A stretch of DNA of 64,000 nt, from the NCBI GenBank assembly GCA_024500155.1, contig CM044877.1, positions 72,372,001 to 72,436,000 of the forward strand, written 5' to 3'. The DNA is from Chenopodium formosanum (Eukaryota; Streptophyta; Magnoliopsida; Caryophyllales; Amaranthaceae). How positions within the stretch are numbered: position 1 is the stretch's first letter; each line of letters begins with the position of its first letter. Shown here piece after piece: positions 36,329 through 45,868 of the stretch. Made by a program: the position numbers and the translations under genes. The notes under the pieces are model-generated. The model was not told the origin of the DNA. It worked only from the letters and a program-made list of their open reading frames with translations, and did no database searches.

Positions 36329-38298
36329 TGTAGACAGTTAGACACCCAAATGAGTCTCCCCAAAACCAAACCCAGTGATGATTACCTTTCGTGTCGAATC
36401 AGAATCGAATGAAGCGAAAGTGTGGAAAGTTTAGTGTTGCGGATAGTTTTAATTTCTTTTCTTTTCTCTCTATTTTTGAAAACTTATTTTAATAAAACAG
36501 CCAATCCAGTTTGGTTGGTCCATGATATGGGTCCAATAGTAGTGTAGTTGGATGGGGCTTGCAAATACCTTTCAAACGATATATTATAAGCCCAATTCCG
36601 ATGAATATTGAGGAAGTTATGGCCAAATTACTAAATTGGGCCCGGTTTAAGCCTTATATGCGGCCCAATGATCTAGGGGAGGGCCTAATATGATTTATCA
36701 TTCCTAATGCAATTAGGAATGGTCTTAGTCTTCTAGATTCTTCTAGAAGGTTCTTTTCATTCCTAATTCAATTAGCATTGATAAATTGACTTTTGTTGAC
36801 TTTTCAGAGTTTTAATTATAATCTAAGAGCATTTTTGAGGAAAAGATACGATTTTATCCTCCTGTACAGCAAAATTTATCTGATTTTAGAAAACGCGTCA
36901 AAAACAGGGTTGGCGCCTAACGCCAGGAATTGGCGCCTGACGCTAATGTTGGCCCCTGGCGCCAATAAGCTGGCGTTGGCGCCAACTCTGTTTTCCGTGC
37001 GCCAATGCTCTGTTTTGTTAATTTTATCTTTTTGGCTGATTTTCTCTAAAAATAACGTCGTAAAAACTCCGTTTTCGATAACCAGTTTTAATCAACATTC
37101 ACCTACAACCAGTTTTCATTCACAATCATTAATTCTTTCGCATTCTCTTCTAATCATTCATCCATCTTCTTTTTCTAAACTAGCTTTTAAGTACAAAATT
37201 CCGCATTCATTAGATCTAGAAACACCTAGCCAAGTTCGAAGTTGCCTTCGCCTTAGACGTGAAAGGTTTAATTTATGAGGATTTGGTCCCAAATCTCTCT
37301 TTCAATTATTTAATTTAATTGTTTGTTTATTATTTTCCTTGAAGTTACTAACGTGTGTATTTTGTTATTAGAAAGAAGTACGAGGCATCAAAGTAAGTAC
37401 TTTAATTGATTTATTAATGTTATGATGTAGAAATCATGTTTAGATTGTTATCATGATATTCCTTGTATCATGTCTAGGGTAATTTTTAATATCAAGTATG
37501 ATTGATACGATGCCTTTTATGTTCTTCCTAATATTTATGATTGTTAGTATCATGTTAGGGTTAAAGATTTGATTTTTAATGCTTAGTGACATGCTAGGGT
37601 TTGTTATTAATCTTGTTAGTATCATGCCTAGGGTCTTGCTATTATTATGCTTTAATATTCACATGAACATGATTATGATTATAATTGTTATAATTTATGA
37701 TGATTATGAATATAATTATTCTTACTATTTTGATGATGATTTTATGATGATAATTATAATGATTATTGTTATGTTGCTTGATATTTATTGTTATTGCTTG
37801 ATCACACCTTTTAAGCATGTTTAAAGGGAATTTTGTACTTGTAATCACGATTAATAAGATAATTAATAATCTTGTTTAGGGTTAATATGATTATAATTCA
37901 AGTGATCGCCAATAATAGTTTTATTTGTGCATCAAATTCAACCAACATAGGTAAACATGTTTAGGGTTAATCCTATTGATTGTATGTTAATCAGAAAGCG
38001 CACATGAATACGATCAGAATAAAGTAGAGGCCTATTATTAGGGCAGGTTCAATCTCTTTTAGGTTGGATTTGTACCATCATCCCCGAACCCTTATTTGGT
38101 TCAAGACCTTATGGAGTTGACGATCTCTTGGATCGTTAAGGGGTGTAACCTTCACCCTATGAACGGTTTACAAGTTCCTAAAACTTGTTGGCGACTCTTT
38201 TGCTCTATCTTCTTCCCTTTTGGACGTCACCGTACTTTAGTGTATGATCACAGTGGGGTTCAAACAAGGGGGTTAACGCTTGAAATTTATTCCCTACA
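36329..38298 (+). repeat. 5' LTR of element B
   Basis: About 1.97 kb, colinear with but clearly diverged from the LTRs of A. A GGCGCC cluster lies at 36905-37012. The following TATA box is degraded (CTCTAAAAATAAC near 37044 against CTCTATAAATATC in A). Confidence 0.85.
36905..37012 (+). promoter_or_regulatory. GGCGCC palindrome cluster in LTR of B
   Basis: Repeated TTGGCGCCTAACGCCA, TGGCGCCTGACGCTA, TGGCGCCAATAAGC and GTTGGCGCCAAC words about 40 bp before the position of the (degraded) TATA box. Same location as the clusters in the LTRs of A. Confidence 0.65.
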
Positions 38299-38303
38299 GT
38301 ATT

Positions 38304-38321
38304 TGGCGACTCCACTGGGGA
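38304..38321 (+). promoter_or_regulatory. Primer binding site of B
   Basis: TGGCGACTCCACTGGGGA, five bases inside the 5' LTR end. Arginine-tRNA-type PBS by family knowledge. Confidence 0.7.
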
Positions 38322-38595
38322 GGATTTCTATTTTAATTCCTGAATTTGTTTCGGCAATGATTTATAATGAGTGGATGAGACTCAAAACGTTCTAAGTATT
38401 TCATGTGTGTAATTTTGATTAAAATTATTGTCATATGCATAAAAAAGATCTCATTGGAAAGACCATCCATAATGAGTTAAAAACAAAGGATTTTACACGT
38501 TGGAAATTTGAGAAATATCTTTCACAACTAGGACCGAAATAACACCGCGCGAAACTGGAAAATTTTATTGAGCACAGAAAGCTGATAAGGCATGT

Positions 38596-38715
38596 GGGAA
38601 GTAGCGCCAGGGGCCAGAGCATTGGAGCCAGAATTTTAGCCGTAGCGCCAGACGCCAGCATTGGCGCCAGGCGCTACAACTAAAAACTGGCGCCAGTCTT
38701 TGTTTGCTGGCGCTA
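38596..38715 (+). promoter_or_regulatory. GGCGCC cluster in the leader of B
   Basis: AGCGCCAGGGGCCAG, AGCGCCAGACGCCAG, TTGGCGCCAGGCGCTA and TGGCGCCAG words. Element A inserted about 80 bp downstream of it. Confidence 0.65.
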
Positions 38716-38793
38716 ACTTCCTCCACTACCGAGCCAGAAATATGCATTCTAATTTCGTCCGGTTTCTCGTATTGTTTGCTCGATCCTACTTCC

Positions 38794-40790
38794 TGTAGAC
38801 ACCCATTTGTGTCTCCCCAAAATCAAACCCAGTGATGAGTGCCTTTCACGTCGAATCATAATCGAATGAAACGAAAGTGTGGAAAGGTCTAGTGTTGCGG
38901 AAAGTTTTATTTCTTTTCTTTTCTCCCTGTTTTGGAAAACTTTATTTTAAGAAAACAGCTAATATAGTTTGGTTGGTCCATGATATGGGTCCAATAGTGG
39001 TGTAGTTGGATGGGGCTTGCAAAGACCTTTCCAACGATATATTATAAGCCCAATTCCGATGAATATTGAGGAAGTTATGGCCAATTTACTAAATTGGGCC
39101 CTGTTTGAGCTTTATGTACGGCCCAATGATCTAGGGGATGGCCTAATATGATTTATCATTCCTAATGCAATTAGGAATGGTTTTAGTCTTCTAGAATATT
39201 CTAGAAGGTTCTTTTCATTCCTAATTCAACTAGGACTTTTCAGAGTTTTAATTAAGATCAAATAGCATTTTCGAAGAAATTATATTATTTTATCTTCCAA
39301 TACGGTAAACTTATCAGATTTTCGAAAACGCGTTGGAATTAAGACTGGCGTCCAACCCCAGGTTTTGGCGCCTGGAGTTAGGCTTGGCGCCAGACGCTAG
39401 CCATTGGTGCCTGGCGCTAGCCACTGGTGCCTGGCGCCAGTTAGCCAAGGTTGGCGCCAATATTGTTTTGCGATCGTCAGACTCTGTTTTGTTAAATTAT
39501 CTTTTTTGGCTGATTTTCTCTATAAATATCGTATCAAAAACTCCGTTTTCATTCACCAACATTCACCAATTCTTCTCATTCTTAAGTTTTCATCAACTCT
39601 CTTGATTCACAAGTTAACATTCACCAATTCTCCTCATTCTTGAGTATTCATCTACAATTTATTCTCTCTCTTTTCTAAACTTTGGTTTTCATACAAAATT
39701 CCGCATTCACAAGATCTATAAACACCTAGCAATATTCAAAGTTGCCCTCGCCCTAGACGTGAAAGGTTTTTTTAATTTCTGAGGGTTTGGTCTCAAATCT
39801 CTATTTCAACTATTTAATTTAATTGCTTTGATTATTATTTTTCCTTGAAGTTACTAACGCGTGTATTTTGTTATTAGAAAGAGGTACGAGGCATCCAAGT
39901 AAGTACTTTAAGGGTTTTAATTGATATTATGATGTAGACATCATGCTTAGATTGTTATTTTGATTCCTAGTGTCATGTCTAGGGTATTTTTAATATCAAG
40001 TATGATTAAAAGTACGATGCTTCCTATGTTCTTTCTAATATTTATTGATGTTAGTATCATGTTAGGGTTAAAGATTTGATTTTTATTGTTTAGTGACATG
40101 CTAGGGTTTGTTATTAATCTTGTTAGTATCATGCCTAGGATCTTGCTATTTTTATTATGCTTTAATATTAACATGAACATGATTATGATTATGATTATGA
40201 TTATAATTTTATGATGATTATTATTATTGTTCATGATTATTATTGATTATGTTGCTTGATATGTATTATATATTATATTGTTATTGCTTGATCACCTTTT
40301 ATGCATGTTTAAAGGGAATTGGTACTTGTAATCATGCTTGATAAGATAATTAATAATCTTGTTAAGGTTAATTGTGATTATAATTCAAGTGATCGCCAAT
40401 AATAGTTTATTTGTGCATTAAATTCAACCAACATAGATTAAAAAGGTTCAGGGTTAATCATATTGATTGCATGTTAATCAGAAAGCGCACATGAATACGA
40501 TCAGAATAAAGTAGAGGTCTATTATTAGGGCAGGTTCAATCTCTTTTAGGTTGGATTTGTATCATCATCCCCGAACCCTTATTTGGTTCATGACCTTATG
40601 GAGTTGACGATCTCTTGGATCGTTAAGGGGTGTAACCTTCACCTCGTGAACGGTTTACAAGTTCCTTAAAAACTTGTTGGCGACTCTTTTGCTCTATCTT
40701 CTTCCCTTTTGGACGCCACTGTACTTTAGTGTATGATCACAGTGGGGTTCAGGCTAGTGGGATTTTTAAGGCTTGAAACTATTCCCTACA
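38794..40790 (+). repeat. 5' LTR of element A
   Basis: 1997 bp, TG..CA. The GGCGCC cluster (39342-39462) and TATAAATA (39521-39528) mark the U3/R region. Downstream are AT-rich sequence and a conserved terminal segment with TTGTTGGCGACTCTTTTGC (about 40675). Confidence 0.95.
39342..39528 (+). promoter_or_regulatory. LTR promoter of A: GGCGCC cluster followed by TATA box
   Basis: About eight GGCGCC/GGCGCT-type words (TTGGCGCCTGGAG, TTGGCGCCAGACGCTAG, CTGGCGCCAG, TTGGCGCCAA) are followed 60 bp later by TATAAATA at 39521-39528. The 3' LTR repeats it (56552-56663, TATAAATA at 56725-56732). It is the likely pol II promoter of the genomic transcript. Confidence 0.7.
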
Positions 40791-40795
40791 GCTTT

Positions 40796-40813
40796 TGGCG
40801 ACTCCACAGGGGA
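40796..40813 (+). promoter_or_regulatory. Primer binding site of A
   Basis: TGGCGACTCCACAGGGGA, five bases downstream of the LTR end. It differs by one base from the PBS of B. Confidence 0.75.
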
Positions 40814-41085
40814 GGATTTCTATTTTAATTCCTGAATTTGTTTCGGCAATGATTTAGAATGAGTGCATGAGACTCGAAAAGTTCTAAGTATTTCATGTGC
40901 GTAATTTTGATAAACATTATTGTCATATGCATAAAAAGGTTCTCATTGGAAAGACCATCCGTAATGAGTCAAAAACATAGGATTTTACACGTAGGAAATT
41001 TGAGAAATGTCTTTCACAACTAGGACTGAAATAACACCGCGCGAAACTGGATGATTTTATTGAGCACAGAAAGCTGCTGAGGCAT

Positions 41086-41213
41086 GTGGGAAGTAGCGTC
41101 AGAGGCCAGAGCTTGGCGTCAGACTTTTAGCCGTAGCGCCAGACGCCAGTATTGGCGCCAGGCGCTACAGTTAAAAGTTGGCGCCAGTCTCTGCTTGCTG
41201 GGCGCCAATTTCC
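41086..41213 (+). promoter_or_regulatory. GGCGCC cluster 1 in leader of A
   Basis: AGCGCCAGACGCCAG, TTGGCGCCAGGCGCTA, TTGGCGCCAG and GGGCGCCAA words. It corresponds to the cluster at 38596 in B and to the GTCGCC-type cluster of H. Confidence 0.65.
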
Positions 41214-41866
41214 CCCAATACCGAGCCAGAAATATGCGTTCTAATTTCGATCGGTTTTTCGTATTGTTTGCTCGATCCTGCTTCCTGATTGAATTTTTTT
41301 CTCACTTTTCTAAAACCCATATGTGTTCTACATATGGACATAACCTTCTGGGAATTCATGCTCTATCTACCCGATTGAACGCTCCTGGCAACAAAGGGTA
41401 CATCTGAGATGTTGAATTCACCAAACCATGGAAGTGAGTTTTTTCTAAAAACTCACGGTGTCCCATCCACACGCGCTAACCCTTCACGGTTAGGTTTGTG
41501 CGCGGTGCATCCGGACAATTAACCATGGACCCTCTATTGACTAAACCATATCCCGAACTTTAGAGAACTAGAGCCATGGTTAGGTTACGAACTCATTGCA
41601 TCATATTGTGCCTACTTGACTAATTGTGCATTATTTGTTGTGCATATATATTCTATGTTCCTCTTAACCGTTTGTTGATTTGTGTTGAGACTAAAATTAA
41701 TGACTTAAAGAACTTTGCCTAATTAATTAATTAATTAATTAATTAATTAATTAATTAATTTGAGTCAATAAAGTCTTTTTTTTTTAATCGAAATTGACCT
41801 AGTACGACTTTAGGGATACCCCATTTGACTAATAATACCGAAAACAGTCCCAGACTGAAGCTCCAA

Positions 41867-41968
41867 TATTGGCGCCAAAGTCTGAGCTGTAGCGCCACAT
41901 CGTAGTATGTAACGCCAGACATTTTCTAAATTGTCTGGCGCCAATCACCATATTGTGACGCCAGTCCT
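41867..41968 (+). promoter_or_regulatory. GGCGCC cluster 2 in leader of A
   Basis: TTGGCGCCAAAG, AGCGCCACATCG, ACGCCAGACA, CTGGCGCCAATC and GACGCCAG words. It corresponds to 58557-58645 in B. Confidence 0.6.
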
Positions 41969-42471
41969 GTCGCTTGGCCGACAGTTTGGATTATTTGTCG
42001 AGTCATCACCTAATGTCTAATTAATCAGTTTTCTGTTTAATTCGGTTAATTTTGCTGACAATAATGCTTTATTGAATCAATGTTCGAGTTTAGGCACTAA
42101 GTTCCATGGTCGTACACAAGAGTCCAAGCATGTCACCACACTCAATGCACACACCAACACACATGTTTGACCATAATTAAGAGAGTCTTGTGTGCGCGTT
42201 TTTTTTCGTCATTTTTTTAAGGGGGGTAAGTCGGATATTAATCCTCCAATAAATAATAATACTTAGTTCCCTAAAAATATGTATATTTTTTAAAAAAACA
42301 AAAAAAAAACCATAAAGTCAAGTTGATTCGAGTAAAGTAATTAAAATGCAAATTGGCTTAATTTACAGCGCGTGGTCAAGAAAGGAAGGACGATTAATCA
42401 AAGATAACCTCTTCGTACAAGTCCAACTTTTCGACAAACCTATAGCCCGCAAGAAGAAAGCAAGAGTCATA

Positions 42472-43740
42472 ATGACAACTCAAGAAGAAGTCAATGACCT
42501 TAAGAATCAACTGGCTACTGTAACTGAGACACTGAAGCTTCTCGCACTTAAGATCGATGATCCTGTGAAACAACAACAAATGGACCTCATGCAAGAGAGC
42601 CTAAGCAAGTTGTCTAGCGACTACAAGTTTCAAGAACTCACATCCCAAGGGGTCTCGGTAGATAAAGATCTTCTTCCGCAGAAGTTCAGCGCCAACGACA
42701 TCCCAAAATTTAGGGCAATTGACAACCCTTACTTCCATTTAAGAGCATTTGAAACAATAATGAGTATCAAGGGTATCGATAAGAAAGTCTTCCCTTCTTT
42801 GTTTTCACTATCTCTCGAGACCGTTTACCAACAATTGTTCTTTTCTCTCGAAAAAGAAAAGACTTCTACCTGGGAATCCATAGCAAACGCTTTCGTTGAT
42901 AGGTACAAATGCAACATTCAAGTCGAAACTGACCATAGAGAACTTGAAATCCTGAAACAGAAAGAGAATGAAGGCTTCACTGCTTTCTTTAACAAGTGGA
43001 GAGAAACCTCAGCTAAAATGATCGAGGTACCGAGCGAAAAAGAGTCCGTGAGAATGTTCATTAAAAATCTCCAAGAAAAATATTCCAAACATCTTAAATA
43101 TCAAAATAACCTTCATACTTTTAAAGCCGTTTATGATATTGGGATCAATATTGAAGATGACTTGGTTAAATCTAAAGCTGCCAACAATAGTTCCAACAGT
43201 GGCTGGAAAGGAAAGAAGAACGACAATCCTTCTTCTTCCAAAACCGCCCACTCAAATAATGTTAGTACCTTTAATCTAGGAGAAGTCCTCGCCATGAACA
43301 ATCAAGGACAAAAGAAACCATTTAGGAGGAACTTCACTCCTATTGGCATGAGTTATGACACCGCATTTGATAGATTAAATGCAAAAGGTCTTATAACTCC
43401 CATTGGACCATTTGGAGATCCACCAGTTGAGAAGAGATCGCCTAACTGGAACCCTAATGCACATTGCAAATATCACCAAGGTAGGGGCCATTCTACTGAA
43501 AGCTGTTGGAAGCTCAAGGAAGCTATCCAAGACCTAATTGACAATAACAAGCTGTCGTTGCCCCCTGCCAGTAAGAAACCAAGTATTGACAATGCACCTC
43601 TAGCTCATACTTTGGCTATCTCTGATGAAGAAAGCGAAGTTGACCCCTCATCTCTCATTAAGCCTGTCAAAGCGACCAATGTCGAAGAAGGAAAAGAAGA
43701 GATCTTTTTCGATGAGGGAGACATCGCAACTATTACGTGA
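42472..43740 (+). CDS. gag: Gag polyprotein of element A
   Basis: Structural capsid/nucleocapsid protein that packages element RNA into cytoplasmic virus-like particles. The start at 42472 is chosen because the homologous gene of B starts at the same place (MTTQEEV / MATQEEV). The frame itself is open from 42346. About 423 codons. A coiled, Gln/Leu-rich N-terminus is followed by a retrotransposon gag core (around residues 90-220, with FHLRAFETIMSIKGIDKKVF and ETSAKMIEVPSEKESVRMF) and a variant zinc knuckle (CKYHQGRGHSTESC, around residue 335). It ends at TGA 43738-43740. The pol frame overlaps it in the +1 phase from before 43625. Pol would need frameshifting or splicing to be made as a fusion. 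Confidence 0.85.
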   Translation: MTTQEEVNDLKNQLATVTETLKLLALKIDDPVKQQQMDLMQESLSKLSSDYKFQELTSQGVSVDKDLLPQKFSANDIPKFRAIDNPYFHLRAFETIMSIKGIDKKVFPSLFSLSLETVYQQLFFSLEKEKTSTWESIANAFVDRYKCNIQVETDHRELEILKQKENEGFTAFFNKWRETSAKMIEVPSEKESVRMFIKNLQEKYSKHLKYQNNLHTFKAVYDIGINIEDDLVKSKAANNSSNSGWKGKKNDNPSSSKTAHSNNVSTFNLGEVLAMNNQGQKKPFRRNFTPIGMSYDTAFDRLNAKGLITPIGPFGDPPVEKRSPNWNPNAHCKYHQGRGHSTESCWKLKEAIQDLIDNNKLSLPPASKKPSIDNAPLAHTLAISDEESEVDPSSLIKPVKATNVEEGKEEIFFDEGDIATIT

Positions 43741-44791
43741 AACTCTCAAAGTTGTGAACGAACTTCACAAGAAATATGATGAACTTCCATGTCCAAAGGA
43801 AGAACCTAAAAGAGAATTCACACCAGTGAAAACGACTTATGAGGCAAAGTATTTTCCCTTACAAGTCACCGAAAAACCCAAGAAGAGCAATAGCGTTTAC
43901 ACTCCAATTGGGATCCCATATGCACAAATATTCGAAATGCTCTCCGAGAGTGGCAAGGTCAAACCTCTCGAACCGAGACCATTTGAATCATTAAAAAGGA
44001 CAGATAGATATTACTGTCAGTACCATCAGTCAGGGGGGCACACCATAGAAAACTGCTTCAAATTCAAGGATTTGGTGCAGAAAATGATTGATGAAAAGGA
44101 GTTAATCCAAGTTCAACAAGAAGAGGACATAATTGTTAATGGAGTATGGGACATTGATGAAGAAGATGTCTACCTAATGGACATAGTGGGACCTTCACCT
44201 TCTGTATCATACACCACAGACGACATTTGGGCTGAAGAAGACTCATTAATAGGCGTCCTCACAAGATCCGGGAGAATGCAACCTCCCGTTTCAACACAAC
44301 CTATGCCTACTGTACAACAAGTTCCCATACCTATCATCGAAGACAACGACATCGTTAAACAGTTTAAGAAGACAAAAGTTGAGATGAATGTATGGAAGCT
44401 CCTGGCAACATCTCGAGAACATAGGTTGGCTGTAATGAATGCCTTGGATAAAATCGGGATAGATTCTGACACCACTCCTGAGGGACTAGCTAACTTCCTC
44501 ACAAGTGACCTCCCCAGTCCGATTAATCTGATCACCTTTTCTGATAAAGATTTACCCCCAGAAGGTGACAAACACTACAAGGCGTTAAACCTCACGGTAG
44601 TCTGTAAAAGGATGAATGTTCCCATGACTCTTGTAGACAATGGATCAGCTATCAATGTCTGTCCACTTAGGACTGCGAGGATGCTCGGCATAAGGGATGA
44701 GGATTTAACTCCGTCCACACAAGGAATAAGAGCTTACGATAATACTCGTCGTCAAGCTCTTGGCAAAATAACCCTAAATGTGACGGCATGA
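43625..44791 (+). CDS. pro: Second zinc knuckle and aspartic protease region of A (pro)
   Basis: The frame overlaps the gag end by 116 bases in the next phase. It contains a second gag-like knuckle (YCQYHQSGGHTIENC near 44012) and a retroviral-type aspartic protease with active-site region LVDNGSAINV (about 44629-44660). Tat-lineage proteases usually have D-N/T-G-S/A, so the site looks competent. The protease cuts the polyprotein into mature proteins. The frame is closed by TGA at 44789-44791 and continues without loss of homology in the same phase, so this stop is likely a point mutation. Another possibility is that it is bypassed by readthrough. The ATG at 43625 is only the first in the frame, and I do not think it is the true start. 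Confidence 0.7.
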   Translation: MKKAKLTPHLSLSLSKRPMSKKEKKRSFSMRETSQLLRETLKVVNELHKKYDELPCPKEEPKREFTPVKTTYEAKYFPLQVTEKPKKSNSVYTPIGIPYAQIFEMLSESGKVKPLEPRPFESLKRTDRYYCQYHQSGGHTIENCFKFKDLVQKMIDEKELIQVQQEEDIIVNGVWDIDEEDVYLMDIVGPSPSVSYTTDDIWAEEDSLIGVLTRSGRMQPPVSTQPMPTVQQVPIPIIEDNDIVKQFKKTKVEMNVWKLLATSREHRLAVMNALDKIGIDSDTTPEGLANFLTSDLPSPINLITFSDKDLPPEGDKHYKALNLTVVCKRMNVPMTLVDNGSAINVCPLRTARMLGIRDEDLTPSTQGIRAYDNTRRQALGKITLNVTA

Positions 44792-45592
44792 GCAATAGAA
44801 CATGCTACTACTTTTCAAGTGGTAGACATCAAGGCCTCATTTAATCTGTTGTTAGGACGCCCTTGGCTCCATGATCTAAAGGCCGTCCCTTCATCTCTCC
44901 ACCAACAAGTGAAAGCCATAGTTGGAGGAATTCCAATCACTATTGACGCTTCGCCGATGAGAATCAAATCAATAGAAAATCCAATTATCAATGTAGAGCA
45001 CGACGAAGATGACGAAGACCTATGGGGCTTTAACGAAGAAGTCTCCTTAATCCAAGAGGATGAAAGGACATCTCTTTGCCACGACCCCCATTCCAACATG
45101 ATTATCAACACCATGCTAAAGACACAAGGACACTTCCCTGGGATGACCTTAGGAAAGAAGAAGGGGATAGCAAAATCAGTGGAGTCACCTGACCTCCCTA
45201 AACTAGGTACTTTCGGACTTGGTTTCGAACCGACTCGGAAAGATCTCAAGCGAGCCCAAGACAAGTTGAAAGCACGTAAGGACGCTCGCATTCAAAAGAA
45301 GGCAATTCCAATGGATCAGTACCCTCTTACGCTTAATGGTCAGTTTATAAGAGAAGGAGAGGACTATCCATGTTATGAATTTCCCGAACCATTTGTTGTA
45401 AATGGCATACGACAACCAAGATTCGAGATTTTCTTGGATTGCTACTTCACTGACCAAATCCCAACTCCCGTCCATAAGGAGAAAGCACCCCCATGCTTTG
45501 ACTTTAACGTCATGGGATTACTATTTGGGCGAGAAAAGAATGAGCCAGCTTATGAGAAAGATAACTCCTCACTCATTCAAACGATCCTATAA
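44792..45592 (+). CDS. Protease C-terminus and G-patch-like linker of A
   Basis: Same phase as the preceding protease frame. The first part (DIKASFNLLLGRPWLHD, about 44825-44875) is the conserved end of the Tat protease (LLGRPW motif). Further on, MLKTQGHFPGMTLGKKKG and GTFGLGFEPT (about 45113-45234) resemble the G-patch-like segment found between protease and RT in Tat elements. The frame ends with TAA at 45590-45592. Bases 45593-45868 continue the phase with one more stop (TAG 45755-45757) before the RT frame opens. This segment might be removed as an intron, as described for Ogre. Confidence 0.65.
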   Translation, partial: AIEHATTFQVVDIKASFNLLLGRPWLHDLKAVPSSLHQQVKAIVGGIPITIDASPMRIKSIENPIINVEHDEDDEDLWGFNEEVSLIQEDERTSLCHDPHSNMIINTMLKTQGHFPGMTLGKKKGIAKSVESPDLPKLGTFGLGFEPTRKDLKRAQDKLKARKDARIQKKAIPMDQYPLTLNGQFIREGEDYPCYEFPEPFVVNGIRQPRFEIFLDCYFTDQIPTPVHKEKAPPCFDFNVMGLLFGREKNEPAYEKDNSSLIQTIL

Positions 45593-45868
45593 AGCGAAAA
45601 CTTCGACCCCTCGAAGCTAATTACTCTAGCCGAAGGATCACTGCAAGGGTGGCGCAAGACTATCAAAGTGACTACTCCGAGTGGAAGGAAGATACCGATC
45701 ACGACAGGGCAAGGGCCGATGTTCGAAGAGTCCTCGGAGTCAGAGTCCGAGTCATAGTCTTTCCCTTTAGAATCTTCTAGGTCTTTAGCAATAACGCCTC
45801 CCCTTCCTATTTCTTCTCCTAGGATAGTTAGTGATCCAGTCCCTGAGGACATATCACTCTTTGATGTA

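Larger units (their letters stand above)
40814..42471 (+). other. Untranslated leader of A
   Basis: About 1.65 kb between PBS and gag start without a sizeable reading frame. It carries GGCGCC clusters at 41086-41213 and 41867-41968, an (ATTA)n tract (41726-41760) and phrases shared with the leaders of B and H. Long leaders are usual in Tat/Ogre elements. Confidence 0.7.

Noticed and set aside
44170..44571. 133-codon minus-strand frame within the protease region, and other minus-strand frames under gag and pol
   Set aside because: They have no domain and lie opposite conserved pol coding sequence. They are shadows, unlike the spliced antisense genes downstream of integrase.
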